NCBI RefSeq assembly: GCF_027497355.1
Contig: NZ_CP114909.1
Location: 4,607,001 to 4,671,000 of the forward strand
Source of the DNA: Micromonospora sp. WMMA1947
GTDB lineage: Bacteria > Actinomycetota > Actinomycetes > Mycobacteriales > Micromonosporaceae
Reading direction: 5' to 3'
Length of the DNA stretch: 64,000 nucleotides
Position numbers and translations under genes: made by a program. The notes below the pieces were generated by a model. That model worked only from the letters and a program-made list of their open reading frames with translations, did no database searches and was not told the origin of the DNA. The stretch's first letter is position 1, and each line of letters opens with the position of its first letter. Below, piece by piece: positions 50,684 through 59,150 of this stretch.

Positions 50684-50712
50684 GCGCCCCGCCGGCCTGC
50701 GCTGAGCGCCCC
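50669..50712 (+). repeat. Perfect 22-bp tandem duplication across the tetR stop codon
   Basis: GCCGGCCTGCGCTGAGCGCCCC occurs at 50669-50690 and again at 50691-50712 without mismatch. The first copy encodes the last residues and stop of the TetR protein; the second repeats them downstream. The identity suggests a recent slippage event. Confidence 0.85.
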
Positions 50713-50721
50713 GGCGGCCGG

Positions 50722-51309
50722 TCAGGCGATCTCGCCGGTGGTGACCACCTCGCCGAGCTGGCCCAGCGTGCTCAGGTAGGCGTCGTGTAGCTCGTCGGTG
50801 GCCGCCGTGCACGCGTCGGAGACGGTGACGACGCGGTACCCGTTGTCGACCGCCTGGTAGGCGGTGGAGGCGACGGCCAGGTTCGTCGCGACGCCGGTGA
50901 ACACGACGGTCCGCACGCCCCGGCCGCGCAGGATCAGGTCCAGTTCGGTGCCGGAGAATCCGCCGAGCCGGGTGGAGGTGACGACGACGTCGCCGGGCTG
51001 TCGCGCGACCTCGTCGACGATCCGGGTCTTCGGGTCGCCCTCCAGGAACGCCCCGCGCTCGGCGATCATGGCGAAGCTCGGGGTGTTGGCGATCAGGTCG
51101 GGATAGCCGGGCCGGTAGGCGACGCGGGTGAAGACCACGAGGCCGCCCGCCGCCCGCGCGGCGGCGGCGACCCGGGCCGCGTTCGCCGCCACGCCGTGCC
51201 GGGCCACCTGGCCGGCGAAGAACGGGCCGAAGACGCCGTCCGGGCTGACCACCTCGTGTTGCCAGTGGACGCCCACGACCGCGGTGTGTGCCCAGTCGAT
51301 GCGCTGCAT
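50722..51309 (-). CDS. Isochorismatase-fold protein lacking the catalytic triad
   Basis: A 195-residue protein with clear isochorismatase-like fold: HTAVVGVHWQHEVVSP, GGLVVFTRVAYRPGYPD, TSTRLGGFSGTELDLILRG, VVFTGVATNLAVASTAYQA, GYRVVTVSDACTAATDE. By my alignment to cysteine-hydrolase members, the Asp of VIDMQ is His11-region (VHWQ), the Lys of TKHRYSAF is Ser (TSTRLGGF) and the Cys of GVATNVCV is Ala (GVATNLAV). All three triad residues are replaced, so it is probably a pseudoenzyme or uses other chemistry. It lies 10 bp downstream of the debranching-enzyme gene in one operon. Confidence 0.8.
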   Translation of the reverse strand: MQRIDWAHTAVVGVHWQHEVVSPDGVFGPFFAGQVARHGVAANAARVAAAARAAGGLVVFTRVAYRPGYPDLIANTPSFAMIAERGAFLEGDPKTRIVDEVARQPGDVVVTSTRLGGFSGTELDLILRGRGVRTVVFTGVATNLAVASTAYQAVDNGYRVVTVSDACTAATDELHDAYLSTLGQLGEVVTTGEIA

Positions 51310-51319
51310 GTCGGTCCCG

Positions 51320-53407
51320 TCACGGTGCGGAGAGCTGCTGCGGCGCCAGCTCGTAGCGGCTCAGGCCGCCGGCGGCGGTGCTCCTGCCGAAGGCGTCCCG
51401 GCGTCCCCAGCGGCCGGGGACATCGAGCAGCGCCACGTAGTCGAGGCTAGCAGGCAGGGCGGGCCGGGCCACGAGATCGTCGCCGACCGGCCGGAGGCCG
51501 AGCATCGTCCGCAGGAGCAGCAGTGGCGCCCCGGCCGACCAGGCCTGCGGGCTGCACGCGGTCGGGTACCGGATCGGGTAGCGGGTCTCGGACCGGGCGT
51601 GCCCGGCGAACGCCTCCGGCAGCCGGCCGTCGTAGAAGGCCGCCGCGTCCAGGATGCCGGCCGCGATGCGGGCCGCCTCCTCGGCGTAGCCGTAGCGCCG
51701 CAGGCCCCAGGCGATGAACGAGTTGTCGAACGGCCAGATGGTCCCGACGTGGTAGCCCACCGGGTTGTAGCGGGCCTCGCCCTCGGCCAGCGTGCGGACA
51801 CCCCAGCCGCTGAACATCGCCGGTGACATCAGGTGCCGCACCAGGGCCTCGGCCTTCGGCTCCTCGACGATGCCGCTCCACAGCAGGTGGCCGATGTTCG
51901 ACGACAGGGCGTCCACCCGGCGGCCGTCGCCGTCCAGCGCCAGTGCCATGTACTCGCCGTCGTCGATCCAGAAGTCGTGGTTGAAGCGGCGCTTGAGGTC
52001 GGCGGCGTCCCGCTCCAGCCGGTCCGCGTACGCCGGGTCGTGCCAGATCTCGCGGGCCAGCCGGGCGGTGCGCACCTTCGCGTCGTACGCGTACCCCTGG
52101 AGTTCGCAGGTGGCACGCGGGAAGCCCGGCAGGCGGCCGTCGCGGTGGGAGATGCTGTCCCACGAGTCCTTCCAGCACTGGTTCTCCAGACCGTTCACCG
52201 GGTTGCGCCGCTCGTAGGAGACGTAGCCGTTGCCGGCCCGGTCGGCGTAGTGGTCGATCCAGTCGACGGCCGCCCGCGCCTCCTGCTCCACCGCGCGTAC
52301 GAGGGCGGCGTCGCCGGTCCACCGCTCGTACTCGTCGAGCAGCACGAGGAACAGGGGAGTGGCGTCCGCGCTGCCGAAGTAGGGGCTGTGCGGTGTCTCG
52401 TCGAAGACGGTCAGCTCGCCGTAGCGCATCTCGTGCAGGATCCGACCCGGCTCCTCCTCCCGGAAGTCGTCGATCCGGCTGCCCTGTCGGAAGGCGAGCA
52501 CGGTGAGCGTGGTGGCGGCGAGTTCGGGTGCGAACGGCAGCGCCTGGAGGCTGGTGAGGATGCTGTCGCGGCCGAACAGGCACATGAACCAGGGCAGCCC
52601 GGCGGCCAGCACACACCCGGTCCCGGCGAGGAACGGGCTGAACCGCAGCGCGGCCAGGTCGATCAGGCTCTGCCGGTAGGTGTTCTGCAACGGTCCCCAG
52701 CTGGTCTCCAGTCGCGGCGCCCGGTCCAGCCACTCCCGTAGTTCGCCTGCCTTGTTCCGCTCGGCGTCGGCGGCCCGTCCCGGCAGGCGCAGCCGCTCCA
52801 GACCGCGGGGCAGGGGGAGGTCCGGCTCGGCGGTCAGCCGGGTCTGCCACCGGCCGTGCGGTTCGATGTGCACGCGCAGCGTCAGGCCGTTCTCGTCCAC
52901 CTCCGCCGGTGCCGTCGCGGACACGATCGTCTCGCGGCGGTAGCGTTCGCGCTGGTAACCCAGGACGAGTCGCGGGCCGTCGACCCGTCGGTAGTGCCGC
53001 CCCTCGCGGTTCGTCGTGCCCTCCTTGACCGCGAAGAGGTCCGCGAAGTCCGCGTCCACCTCGATCCGTACGGTCAGGTCGACGGGCAGCCGGTCGTTGT
53101 TGACCAGGAGCAGGTCCTCCTGGAGCCCGGTGTCGAGCCTGTGGGTCCGGCGCACCTCCAGCGTGCTGTTGACGTAGACGTCCTGACTGCCCGGAACCAG
53201 GTAGAACCGGTTCTCGAAGTACTGGATGTCGTCGATGGACAGCGTGCTGAGCGGCTCGCCGTCGATGGTGAGCTGCCACCGGGACAGCAGGCGGGTGTCG
53301 TGGGCGAACAGGCCGTGGGTGGCGTCGGCGGCCGGGACGATGTCACCCGCCCGGTCAGAGACCAGGAAGATCGTCCCGTCGAAGATGCCGACGTGGTCGT
53401 CACCCAT
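51320..53407 (-). CDS. Glycogen-debranching-like glycoside hydrolase (amylo-alpha-1,6-glucosidase type)
   Basis: A 695-residue protein with an N-terminal beta-sandwich (FDGTIFLVSDRAGDI, THGLFAHDTRLLSRW, residues about 1-230) and a C-terminal (alpha/alpha)6 barrel (LPWFMCLFGRDSILTSLQAL, ENQCWKDSWDSISHRDG, VGYHVGTIWPFDNSFIAWGL). These are the marks of the N-terminal-glycogen-debranching/MGH1-like family in actinobacteria. The acidic residues in GRDS, KDSWDS and PFDNS are catalytic candidates. Substrate may be glycogen, trehalose-related or other glucans. It overlaps the SCP2 gene by 8 bp. Confidence 0.87.
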   Translation of the reverse strand: MGDDHVGIFDGTIFLVSDRAGDIVPAADATHGLFAHDTRLLSRWQLTIDGEPLSTLSIDDIQYFENRFYLVPGSQDVYVNSTLEVRRTHRLDTGLQEDLLLVNNDRLPVDLTVRIEVDADFADLFAVKEGTTNREGRHYRRVDGPRLVLGYQRERYRRETIVSATAPAEVDENGLTLRVHIEPHGRWQTRLTAEPDLPLPRGLERLRLPGRAADAERNKAGELREWLDRAPRLETSWGPLQNTYRQSLIDLAALRFSPFLAGTGCVLAAGLPWFMCLFGRDSILTSLQALPFAPELAATTLTVLAFRQGSRIDDFREEEPGRILHEMRYGELTVFDETPHSPYFGSADATPLFLVLLDEYERWTGDAALVRAVEQEARAAVDWIDHYADRAGNGYVSYERRNPVNGLENQCWKDSWDSISHRDGRLPGFPRATCELQGYAYDAKVRTARLAREIWHDPAYADRLERDAADLKRRFNHDFWIDDGEYMALALDGDGRRVDALSSNIGHLLWSGIVEEPKAEALVRHLMSPAMFSGWGVRTLAEGEARYNPVGYHVGTIWPFDNSFIAWGLRRYGYAEEAARIAAGILDAAAFYDGRLPEAFAGHARSETRYPIRYPTACSPQAWSAGAPLLLLRTMLGLRPVGDDLVARPALPASLDYVALLDVPGRWGRRDAFGRSTAAGGLSRYELAPQQLSAP

Positions 53408-53768
53408 CGTCGTCTCCCCGGTGTCGTTCCGGGCGCGAGCCGGGCGGGGAGGGGAACAGCCGGCGCACGGTCGCGAACAGCCGCGGGCTGCCCTCCACCT
53501 CGGCCTCGCCGCGCAGGACCGTGGTCAGGAAGTACGACTCGCCCCGCGCGATCCGGTCGAAGACGGCCCGGTCCGCCCGGACGACCGCGTCCCCACCGGT
53601 GGCCTGCCGCGCCGCGGTGACCTCGCCCCGGGCGATGGAGACCAGCCAGTGGTCGACCGACCCGTCATCGGCGAGGTCGAACCGGACGGTGCCCTCGTGG
53701 AGCGCTGTCAGCCCGCGCTGCCGGCGCTGCCCCAGGCCCCGGAAGAACTCTTCGGTGGCGTCGACCAT
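53400..53768 (-). CDS. SCP2 sterol-transfer-domain protein
   Basis: A 122-residue protein with an SCP2-like fold: GTVRFDLADDGSVDHWLVSI, RGEVTAARQATGGDAVVRAD, FDRIARGESYFLTTVLRGEAEVEGS (quoted in part) and LFATVRRLFP. Such domains bind lipids or acyl groups. ATG 53768 has AAGGAGGG 3-4 nt upstream, one of the strongest ribosome sites here. It is the first gene of the run SCP2, debranching-like enzyme, isochorismatase-fold protein. Confidence 0.8.
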   Translation of the reverse strand: MVDATEEFFRGLGQRRQRGLTALHEGTVRFDLADDGSVDHWLVSIARGEVTAARQATGGDAVVRADRAVFDRIARGESYFLTTVLRGEAEVEGSPRLFATVRRLFPSPPGSRPERHRGDDDG

Positions 53769-53815
53769 CGGCCCTCCTTCCGATGGCGCTATTCCCCGCA
53801 GCGGGGCCTGTCGTC

Positions 53816-53832
53816 TCACCCGGAACGGGTGA
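53816..53832 (-). terminator. Short hairpin after the MarR gene
   Basis: TCACCCG-GAA-CGGGTGA is a perfect 7-bp stem 26 bp beyond the MarR stop on the minus strand; a possible terminator between MarR and the SCP2 operon. Confidence 0.3.
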
Positions 53833-53857
53833 AACCGGGGAGGCCGGGGATCTGGTC

Positions 53858-54274
53858 CTAGTCCTCGCGCAGGCGGCGCAGGATCCGGGCCAGCTCGGCC
53901 CGGTCGTCGGGCGTGAGCACGCCGAAGAACCGTTCCGCCTCGGTGGCCCGCGCCTGCCGGATCGCCGTGCCCACCCGCTCGCCCTCGGCGGTCGGGGCGA
54001 CCAGCGTGGCCCGCCGGTCGGCCGGGTCGGGCCGGCGCTCGACCAGGCCGCGCTCCTGCAACCCGTCGACCACCTCGGTGGCCGAGCGCGGGGCGATGCG
54101 CAGGTGCTCGGCGAGCGCGCCGGGCCGCAGCGCGCCGTGACGCATCAGCACGCCGAGCGCCCGCGCCTGCCCGGGGCTGATCTCCCACGGTTCGAGCGCG
54201 CCCTTGGTCTGGTGCCGCAGCCGGCGGGTCACCGCCCAGAACGTCTCGGCCAGGCTCTCGTCGCTGCCGCTCAC
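53858..54274 (-). CDS. MarR-family regulator
   Basis: A 138-residue winged-helix repressor: ISPGQARALGVLMRHGALRPGALAEHL (quoted in part), RIAPRSATEVVDGLQERGLVERRPDPADRRATLV covers the recognition helix and the wing with the conserved DxRxxxx pattern, and a dimerisation helix ends the protein. GTG 54274 is the likely start. It is divergent from a multidrug-type ABC exporter and a perfect palindrome lies between them, so it probably represses both. Confidence 0.9.
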   Translation of the reverse strand: MSGSDESLAETFWAVTRRLRHQTKGALEPWEISPGQARALGVLMRHGALRPGALAEHLRIAPRSATEVVDGLQERGLVERRPDPADRRATLVAPTAEGERVGTAIRQARATEAERFFGVLTPDDRAELARILRRLRED

Positions 54275-54312
54275 GGGGAATACGGTAACAGGCTTTCGTG
54301 TTGTTCCCTCAT

Positions 54313-54329
54313 GTTGAGGTAACCTCAGC
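54313..54329. promoter_or_regulatory. MarR operator palindrome
   Basis: TGAGGT-A-ACCTCA (54315-54327) is a perfect 6-bp-arm palindrome, extended by partial symmetry to TGTTGAGGTAACCTCAGCA. It lies between the divergent MarR and exporter genes, 35 bp before the exporter start, as expected for a shared operator. Confidence 0.65.
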
Positions 54330-54361
54330 ATCGTCCCCCGCCCCCCGCATGAGGAGCACCC

Positions 54362-56152
54362 TTGGATCGCATCCCCGACGGCCGCCGTGACGGCCGGACC
54401 GTTTCCCCCGCCGAGAAGGCCCAGGCCCGCTCGGTGTCCCTGCGCCGCATCGGCGGTCTGTTCACCGCCCACCGCGGCCCGCTCGCCACCGTGGTGGCGA
54501 TCATCGTGGCGTCCTCGATCATCGCGATGGCGACGCCGTTCCTGCTGCGTACCGTGATCGACAAGGCCCTGCCCGAGCGTGACCTGACGCTGCTGGCCTG
54601 GCTGGTCGCGGGCATGGTCGCGGTCGCCGCGGTCACCGCCGTGCTCGGCGTCGCGCAGACCTGGATCTCCACCCGCGTCGGTCAGCAGGTCATGCATCGG
54701 CTACGCACCGACGTCTTCGCCCACCTCCAGCGGCAGTCGATCGGCTTCTTCGTGCGTACCCGCACCGGCGAGGTCCAGTCGCGCATCACCAACGACATCG
54801 GCGGCATGCAGGCGGTGGTCACCTCCACCGCCACCTCGATCGCCGCCAACCTCACCACAGTGGTCGCCACCACGATCGCCATGCTGGCGCTGAGCTGGCG
54901 GCTCACGCTCGTCTCGGCGGTCGTGCTGCCGCCCGCGCTCTGGCTCACCCGCCGGGTCGCCCGGCTGCGCCGGGAGATCACCGCCCAGCGTCAGCGCGAA
55001 CTCGCCGACCTCACCGTGACGATCGAGGAAGGGCTGTCCGTGAGCGGCGTCCGGCTGGCCAAGACGCTCGGCACCGGCCCGGCCCTGGTCGACCGGTTCA
55101 CCGCCTCCTCGGCCCGCCTGGTCGACCTGGAACTGCGCTCCGAGCTGGCCGGACGCTGGCGGATGGCCGCCATGAGCATCGTCTTCGCCGCCATCCCCGC
55201 GGTGATCTACCTCGGCGCCGGGCTGCCCGGCACCGCCGGCACGCTCACCATCGGCACGCTCGTCGCGTTCACTGCGCTGCAGGGCAACCTGTTCCGGCCG
55301 CTGATGGGGCTGCTCAACGTGGGCGTCACGCTCACCGCGTCCCTCGCCCTGTTCGCCCGCATCTTCGAATACCTCGACCTGCCCGTCGAGGTCGCCGAGC
55401 CGGACCGCCCGGTCCCGCTGGACCCGGCCACCGCCCGCGGCCACCTGCGGATCGAGGACGTCACCTTCAGCTACCCGGGCAGCGACACCGCCGCCCTGGC
55501 CGGCGTCAGCCTGGACGTCCCGGCCGGCACCAGCCTCGCCCTGGTGGGGGAGACCGGGTCCGGCAAGAGCACGCTCGCCGCGCTGATCAGCCGCCTGCAC
55601 GACCCGGACGCCGGCCGTATCACCATCGACGGGATCGACCTGCGCGACCTGCGCCCGGCCGACCTGGCCGCCGTCGTGGGCGTGGTCAGCCAGGAGACGT
55701 ACCTGCTGCACGGCACCGTGCGGGACAACCTCCGGTACGCGCGCCCGGACGCCACCGACGCCGACATCGAGGCCGCCGCCCGCGCCGCCCGCATCCACGA
55801 CCTCGTCAGCGCGCTGCCCGACGGGTACGACACCATGGTCGGCTCACGCGGCCACCGGTTCTCCGGCGGCGAGCAGCAGCGCCTCGCGATCGCCCGGACC
55901 CTGCTGCGCGACCCGCGGATCCTGGTGCTGGACGAGGCGACGAGCGCGCTGGACACCGAGACCGAGCGCGCGGTCCAGCGGGCGCTGGACGAGCTGGCCC
56001 GGGGCCGGACCGTGGTGACCATCGCGCACCGGCTCTCCACGGTCCGCGACGCCGACCGCATCGCCGTGCTCGACCACGGCCGGATCGTCGAGTCCGGCAC
56101 CCACGACGCGCTGCTGGACCGGCGCGGCCGCTACGCCGCTCTGGTTGGCTGA
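54362..56152 (+). CDS. Multidrug-type ABC exporter (half-transporter)
   Basis: A 596-residue exporter with six membrane helices and an ATPase: Walker A GETGSGKSTLAAL, Q-loop VVSQETYLLHGTVRDNL, signature FSGGEQQRLAIARTLL, Walker [13 protein letters not shown] and switch His VVTIAHRLSTV. The TTG start at 54362 is supported by GAGGAG five bases upstream. It matches LmrA/MsbA-like homodimeric exporters. The MarR gene and shared palindrome suggest induction by a toxic ligand. Its last 22 bp overlap, tail to tail, the helicase gene on the other strand. Confidence 0.92.
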   Translation: MDRIPDGRRDGRTVSPAEKAQARSVSLRRIGGLFTAHRGPLATVVAIIVASSIIAMATPFLLRTVIDKALPERDLTLLAWLVAGMVAVAAVTAVLGVAQTWISTRVGQQVMHRLRTDVFAHLQRQSIGFFVRTRTGEVQSRITNDIGGMQAVVTSTATSIAANLTTVVATTIAMLALSWRLTLVSAVVLPPALWLTRRVARLRREITAQRQRELADLTVTIEEGLSVSGVRLAKTLGTGPALVDRFTASSARLVDLELRSELAGRWRMAAMSIVFAAIPAVIYLGAGLPGTAGTLTIGTLVAFTALQGNLFRPLMGLLNVGVTLTASLALFARIFEYLDLPVEVAEPDRPVPLDPATARGHLRIEDVTFSYPGSDTAALAGVSLDVPAGTSLALVGETGSGKSTLAALISRLHDPDAGRITIDGIDLRDLRPADLAAVVGVVSQETYLLHGTVRDNLRYARPDATDADIEAAARAARIHDLVSALPDGYDTMVGSRGHRFSGGEQQRLAIARTLLRDPRILVLDEATSALDTETERAVQRALDELARGRTVVTIAHRLSTVRDADRIAVLDHGRIVESGTHDALLDRRGRYAALVG

Positions 56153-58980
56153 CCGTAGGCCCGCGCGGCGCCGCCTCTGCCGCCGGACCCGCCGTCGGTG
56201 TCGGACGCGCTGCCGCTGCCGGGCCCGCCGTTGCCCGGTCCGTCCGCGCCGATGCGGGACGCCAGGTCCAGGGCGGCTCGGATCGGGTCGCCCGACCAGC
56301 GGCTGGCGAACGCCTCGTGCAGCCGCCACCCGGCCCGGATCAACGTGCGCTGCCGCTCCAGATGCGCCGCAACCCCGTCCGGGTGCACCGCGCAGACCAC
56401 CCCGACCGCGTCGGAGTCCGTGCCCACGCAGAGGTCGACGCGCCACCGGCCCACCGGATAGCCGGGCCGCACCGGCAGCCCGAGCCGGCGCAGCTCCTCC
56501 GCCAGCTCCGCCTCCGGTGCGGCAGGCGGCCGGCCCGGGTAGGCCAGGAAGTCACCCACCAGGCCCTCCGGTGAACGCAGCGAGGTGACCACCGCCAGCC
56601 GTCTCCGAGCCCGGGTGACCAGCACGTTGAACAGGTTCGGCCCGGCGGCGAACCGGTGTCGCGACGGCGGATCGTCGTCCACCAGCCCGAGCGACGCGAT
56701 CACCACGTCCGCCTCGCTGCCCTGCAACCCGTGCACGGTGCCCGACCGCAGCCCGAGACGCTCGATCTCGTCGACGTCGTACGCGGCCAGCAACGCCGTC
56801 TCGATTGCGTCCGCCTGCGCGCGGAACGGGCTCACCACGGCGATCCCGCCCGCCGGGGGAGCGTCGGCGAACCGCCGTACGAGGTCGAGGACGGCGGTGA
56901 CCTCGGCCTGGTTGACCCCGTCGACCACGCTCGCCCCGTCCACTGTCACCACGTCGATGACGTCGGCGCGCTCGTTGCGCGGATGCCGGGTGACCAGTTC
57001 CAGCCGATCGCCGTAGAACCGGCGCGCGGAGAACCCGATCAGGTGCGGCACGGACCGGTGGTGCTCTCCCAGCCAGGTGACCGGGGCGGCGCCGGCGGCC
57101 ACGTCGAAGGCGCTGGAGCGGCGGACGTCGAGCCGGTCGCCGAACCGGTCCAGACCGTGCCGGCGCAGGGTGGCGACCACGTCCACGTCGGCCACGAACG
57201 ACACGAACCGCAACTGGCGGGGGTCGCCGGCCACCAGCGCACGCCGCGCCCGGGCCAGCGCCGGCGCCGCCCGCAACTGGTCGATGTGCGCCGCCTCGTC
57301 CAGCACCACCAGGTCGAACATCCCGGGCACCGGGGGCAGCAGGTCCTCGACGTCGGTGACAGTGCCCACCCAGAGCGGCAGCGCCCGTACCAGCGCCTGG
57401 GCGTCCAGCCCGGCCAGCAGTTCGCGGCGGCGGTTCCGCCCGGCCCGCAGCGCGGCGGCCAGTCCACCGGTGGCGCGCCGCGCCGCGTCGCTCCACCGAT
57501 GCGCGCTCGTCGCCCGGTGGCGCATCGCCGTTCCGACGGCCTCCGCGAGCGCGGCTTCCGCCGTCGTCAGGGCACGCCACGCAGCGGCCAGATCGGTCCC
57601 GCCGGTGGCGGCCAGCCGCGCCGCCGCCCGTACCGCGCCCGCCGCGTCCAACGCGGTGCGCAGCCGCTCCACGGGTACGTTGTCGCCGCTGAGCCGGCGT
57701 AGCCGCCTACCGGCGCGGGCCCGCTGCCAGTGCCGCCACCAGCCGTCACCGGACGCCGTGGCCGCCGACAGCGCGGACCGGACCGCGTCCAGGTCGACCT
57801 CCGGGTCGAACAGGCGGGGCACGTCCCGGCTCAGCGCGGGCAGCAACGGCTGCCAGTCGGGCAGCGCGGCGGCGCGGCGCTCCTCGTCGAGGGCGACGCC
57901 GATCCCCTCGGACAGGGCGGCCACCCGGTCGCGGGCGGCCGCCACGGCGGCGTCGGCGTCGCGCAGTGTGGCGTCGTCAGTTCCGGCGGCCGCACCGCCG
58001 GCCAGGTCGGCGGCGATCGTCTCGCGGCGCTCGGCGTCGCCGAACAGCACCGGCGCCGGGCCGCTGTGCCGGCGCAGCAGGTCACCGAGCACGTCGGCGG
58101 CGTGCACCGACTGGGTGGCCACGAGCACCGACCCGCCCCGGTCCACGGCGTCCAGCGCGGCGGCGACCAGGGCGTGGCTCTTGCCGTTGCCCGGCGCGCC
58201 CGAGACGACCACGACCGGCTCGGTACGGGTCCGCCGCACCAGTTCACGCTGGGCCGCGTTCAACGGCAGCGGCGACAGCACCTCGGCATCGGTGTCGTCG
58301 CCCTGGGCGTCGGTGCCGCTGGGCGTGGAGTCGCCCCGGCCGGTGTAGAGCCGGCTCAGCGCCGTGTCGGCCAGTCCGGGCCGGGCCGCCCAGGCGAGCA
58401 GTGTGTCGCGTAGCCGGCCGGCCAGCACGTCGCGGGTGGTGAACAGCGCCGCGGCGGCGACGCCGACCAGTTGGTCGTCGTCGATGCGGCGGGGTGGCCG
58501 CGCCTGCACCGTCACCGGTTTCAGACCGGCGGCTTCGGCGGCGGCGGTGATCCACGCCTTGGTGCCGGGCGCGCCGAGCCAGCCCGGCCCGGCCAGCCCT
58601 GGGGCGGCCTCCAGCCGGCCGGCGAGATCCCGGTCCTCGACGAGCGAGGTCAGTTCCAGGTCTCCGGCGGGCACGATCCGGTAGCTGCGGCTGGTGCGCT
58701 CCAGGCGTACCGGCTGGGCCAGCAACGGCACGCGGACCCGGCGGCGGCCACCGTCGAGGTCGGCCGCGCCGATGACGAAGGCCAGGCCCCGGCGCAGGAT
58801 CCGCTGGTCGCGGTGCAGCGCGTCCAGCGCCGCCAGGCGGTCCAGCGTGGCGTCGCGCGGCGCGCGGTCGGGCTCGGCCAGCCAGATCAGCGGACGACCG
58901 GCGCCGGAGACGTCGAAGATCCGCTCGGCGCCGGCCGGTGCCAGGTCGGCGAGCGCGGTGAGGATCGTGGCCGCCTCCAT
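56131..58980 (-). CDS. SF1 (Dna2/UPF1-like) helicase with C-terminal nuclease-like domain
   Basis: A 949-residue protein. Residues 1-280 form an unrecognised N-terminal region. The split SF1 helicase core follows: Walker A SGAPGNGKSHALV (motif I), VATQSVHAADVL (Ia), DLVVLDEAAHIDQL (motif II, DEAA), LVAGDPRQLRFVSF (III), VHGLQGSEADVVIASL (V) and NVLVTRARRRLAVVTS (VI). A ~110-residue tail (LAEELRRLGLPVRPGYPVG, RVDLCVGTDSDAVGVVC, HLERQRTLIRAGWRLHE) resembles the restriction-endonuclease-like/Vsr fold. A low-complexity Gly/Ser end closes it. ATG 58980 has no ribosome site; CAGAAT 8 nt upstream suggests a leaderless start. Role in DNA repair or defence is possible. Confidence 0.8.
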   Translation of the reverse strand: MEAATILTALADLAPAGAERIFDVSGAGRPLIWLAEPDRAPRDATLDRLAALDALHRDQRILRRGLAFVIGAADLDGGRRRVRVPLLAQPVRLERTSRSYRIVPAGDLELTSLVEDRDLAGRLEAAPGLAGPGWLGAPGTKAWITAAAEAAGLKPVTVQARPPRRIDDDQLVGVAAAALFTTRDVLAGRLRDTLLAWAARPGLADTALSRLYTGRGDSTPSGTDAQGDDTDAEVLSPLPLNAAQRELVRRTRTEPVVVVSGAPGNGKSHALVAAALDAVDRGGSVLVATQSVHAADVLGDLLRRHSGPAPVLFGDAERRETIAADLAGGAAAGTDDATLRDADAAVAAARDRVAALSEGIGVALDEERRAAALPDWQPLLPALSRDVPRLFDPEVDLDAVRSALSAATASGDGWWRHWQRARAGRRLRRLSGDNVPVERLRTALDAAGAVRAAARLAATGGTDLAAAWRALTTAEAALAEAVGTAMRHRATSAHRWSDAARRATGGLAAALRAGRNRRRELLAGLDAQALVRALPLWVGTVTDVEDLLPPVPGMFDLVVLDEAAHIDQLRAAPALARARRALVAGDPRQLRFVSFVADVDVVATLRRHGLDRFGDRLDVRRSSAFDVAAGAAPVTWLGEHHRSVPHLIGFSARRFYGDRLELVTRHPRNERADVIDVVTVDGASVVDGVNQAEVTAVLDLVRRFADAPPAGGIAVVSPFRAQADAIETALLAAYDVDEIERLGLRSGTVHGLQGSEADVVIASLGLVDDDPPSRHRFAAGPNLFNVLVTRARRRLAVVTSLRSPEGLVGDFLAYPGRPPAAPEAELAEELRRLGLPVRPGYPVGRWRVDLCVGTDSDAVGVVCAVHPDGVAAHLERQRTLIRAGWRLHEAFASRWSGDPIRAALDLASRIGADGPGNGGPGSGSASDTDGGSGGRGGAARAYGQPTRAA

Positions 58981-59150
58981 GGCCCGCGATTCTGCCGTAC
59001 GCGCGCCCGGCCCGGCCACCGCCGACCCCGCGCCCGCGGATGACCGGATGTAGAAAACTTTTGCTCTGACATTCATGCGTGTAGCTATTTACCCGACCCC
59101 GGGGTCGCCCTAGCATCGATCTACATCGTTGTCGATGAAGAGGAGAGGCG

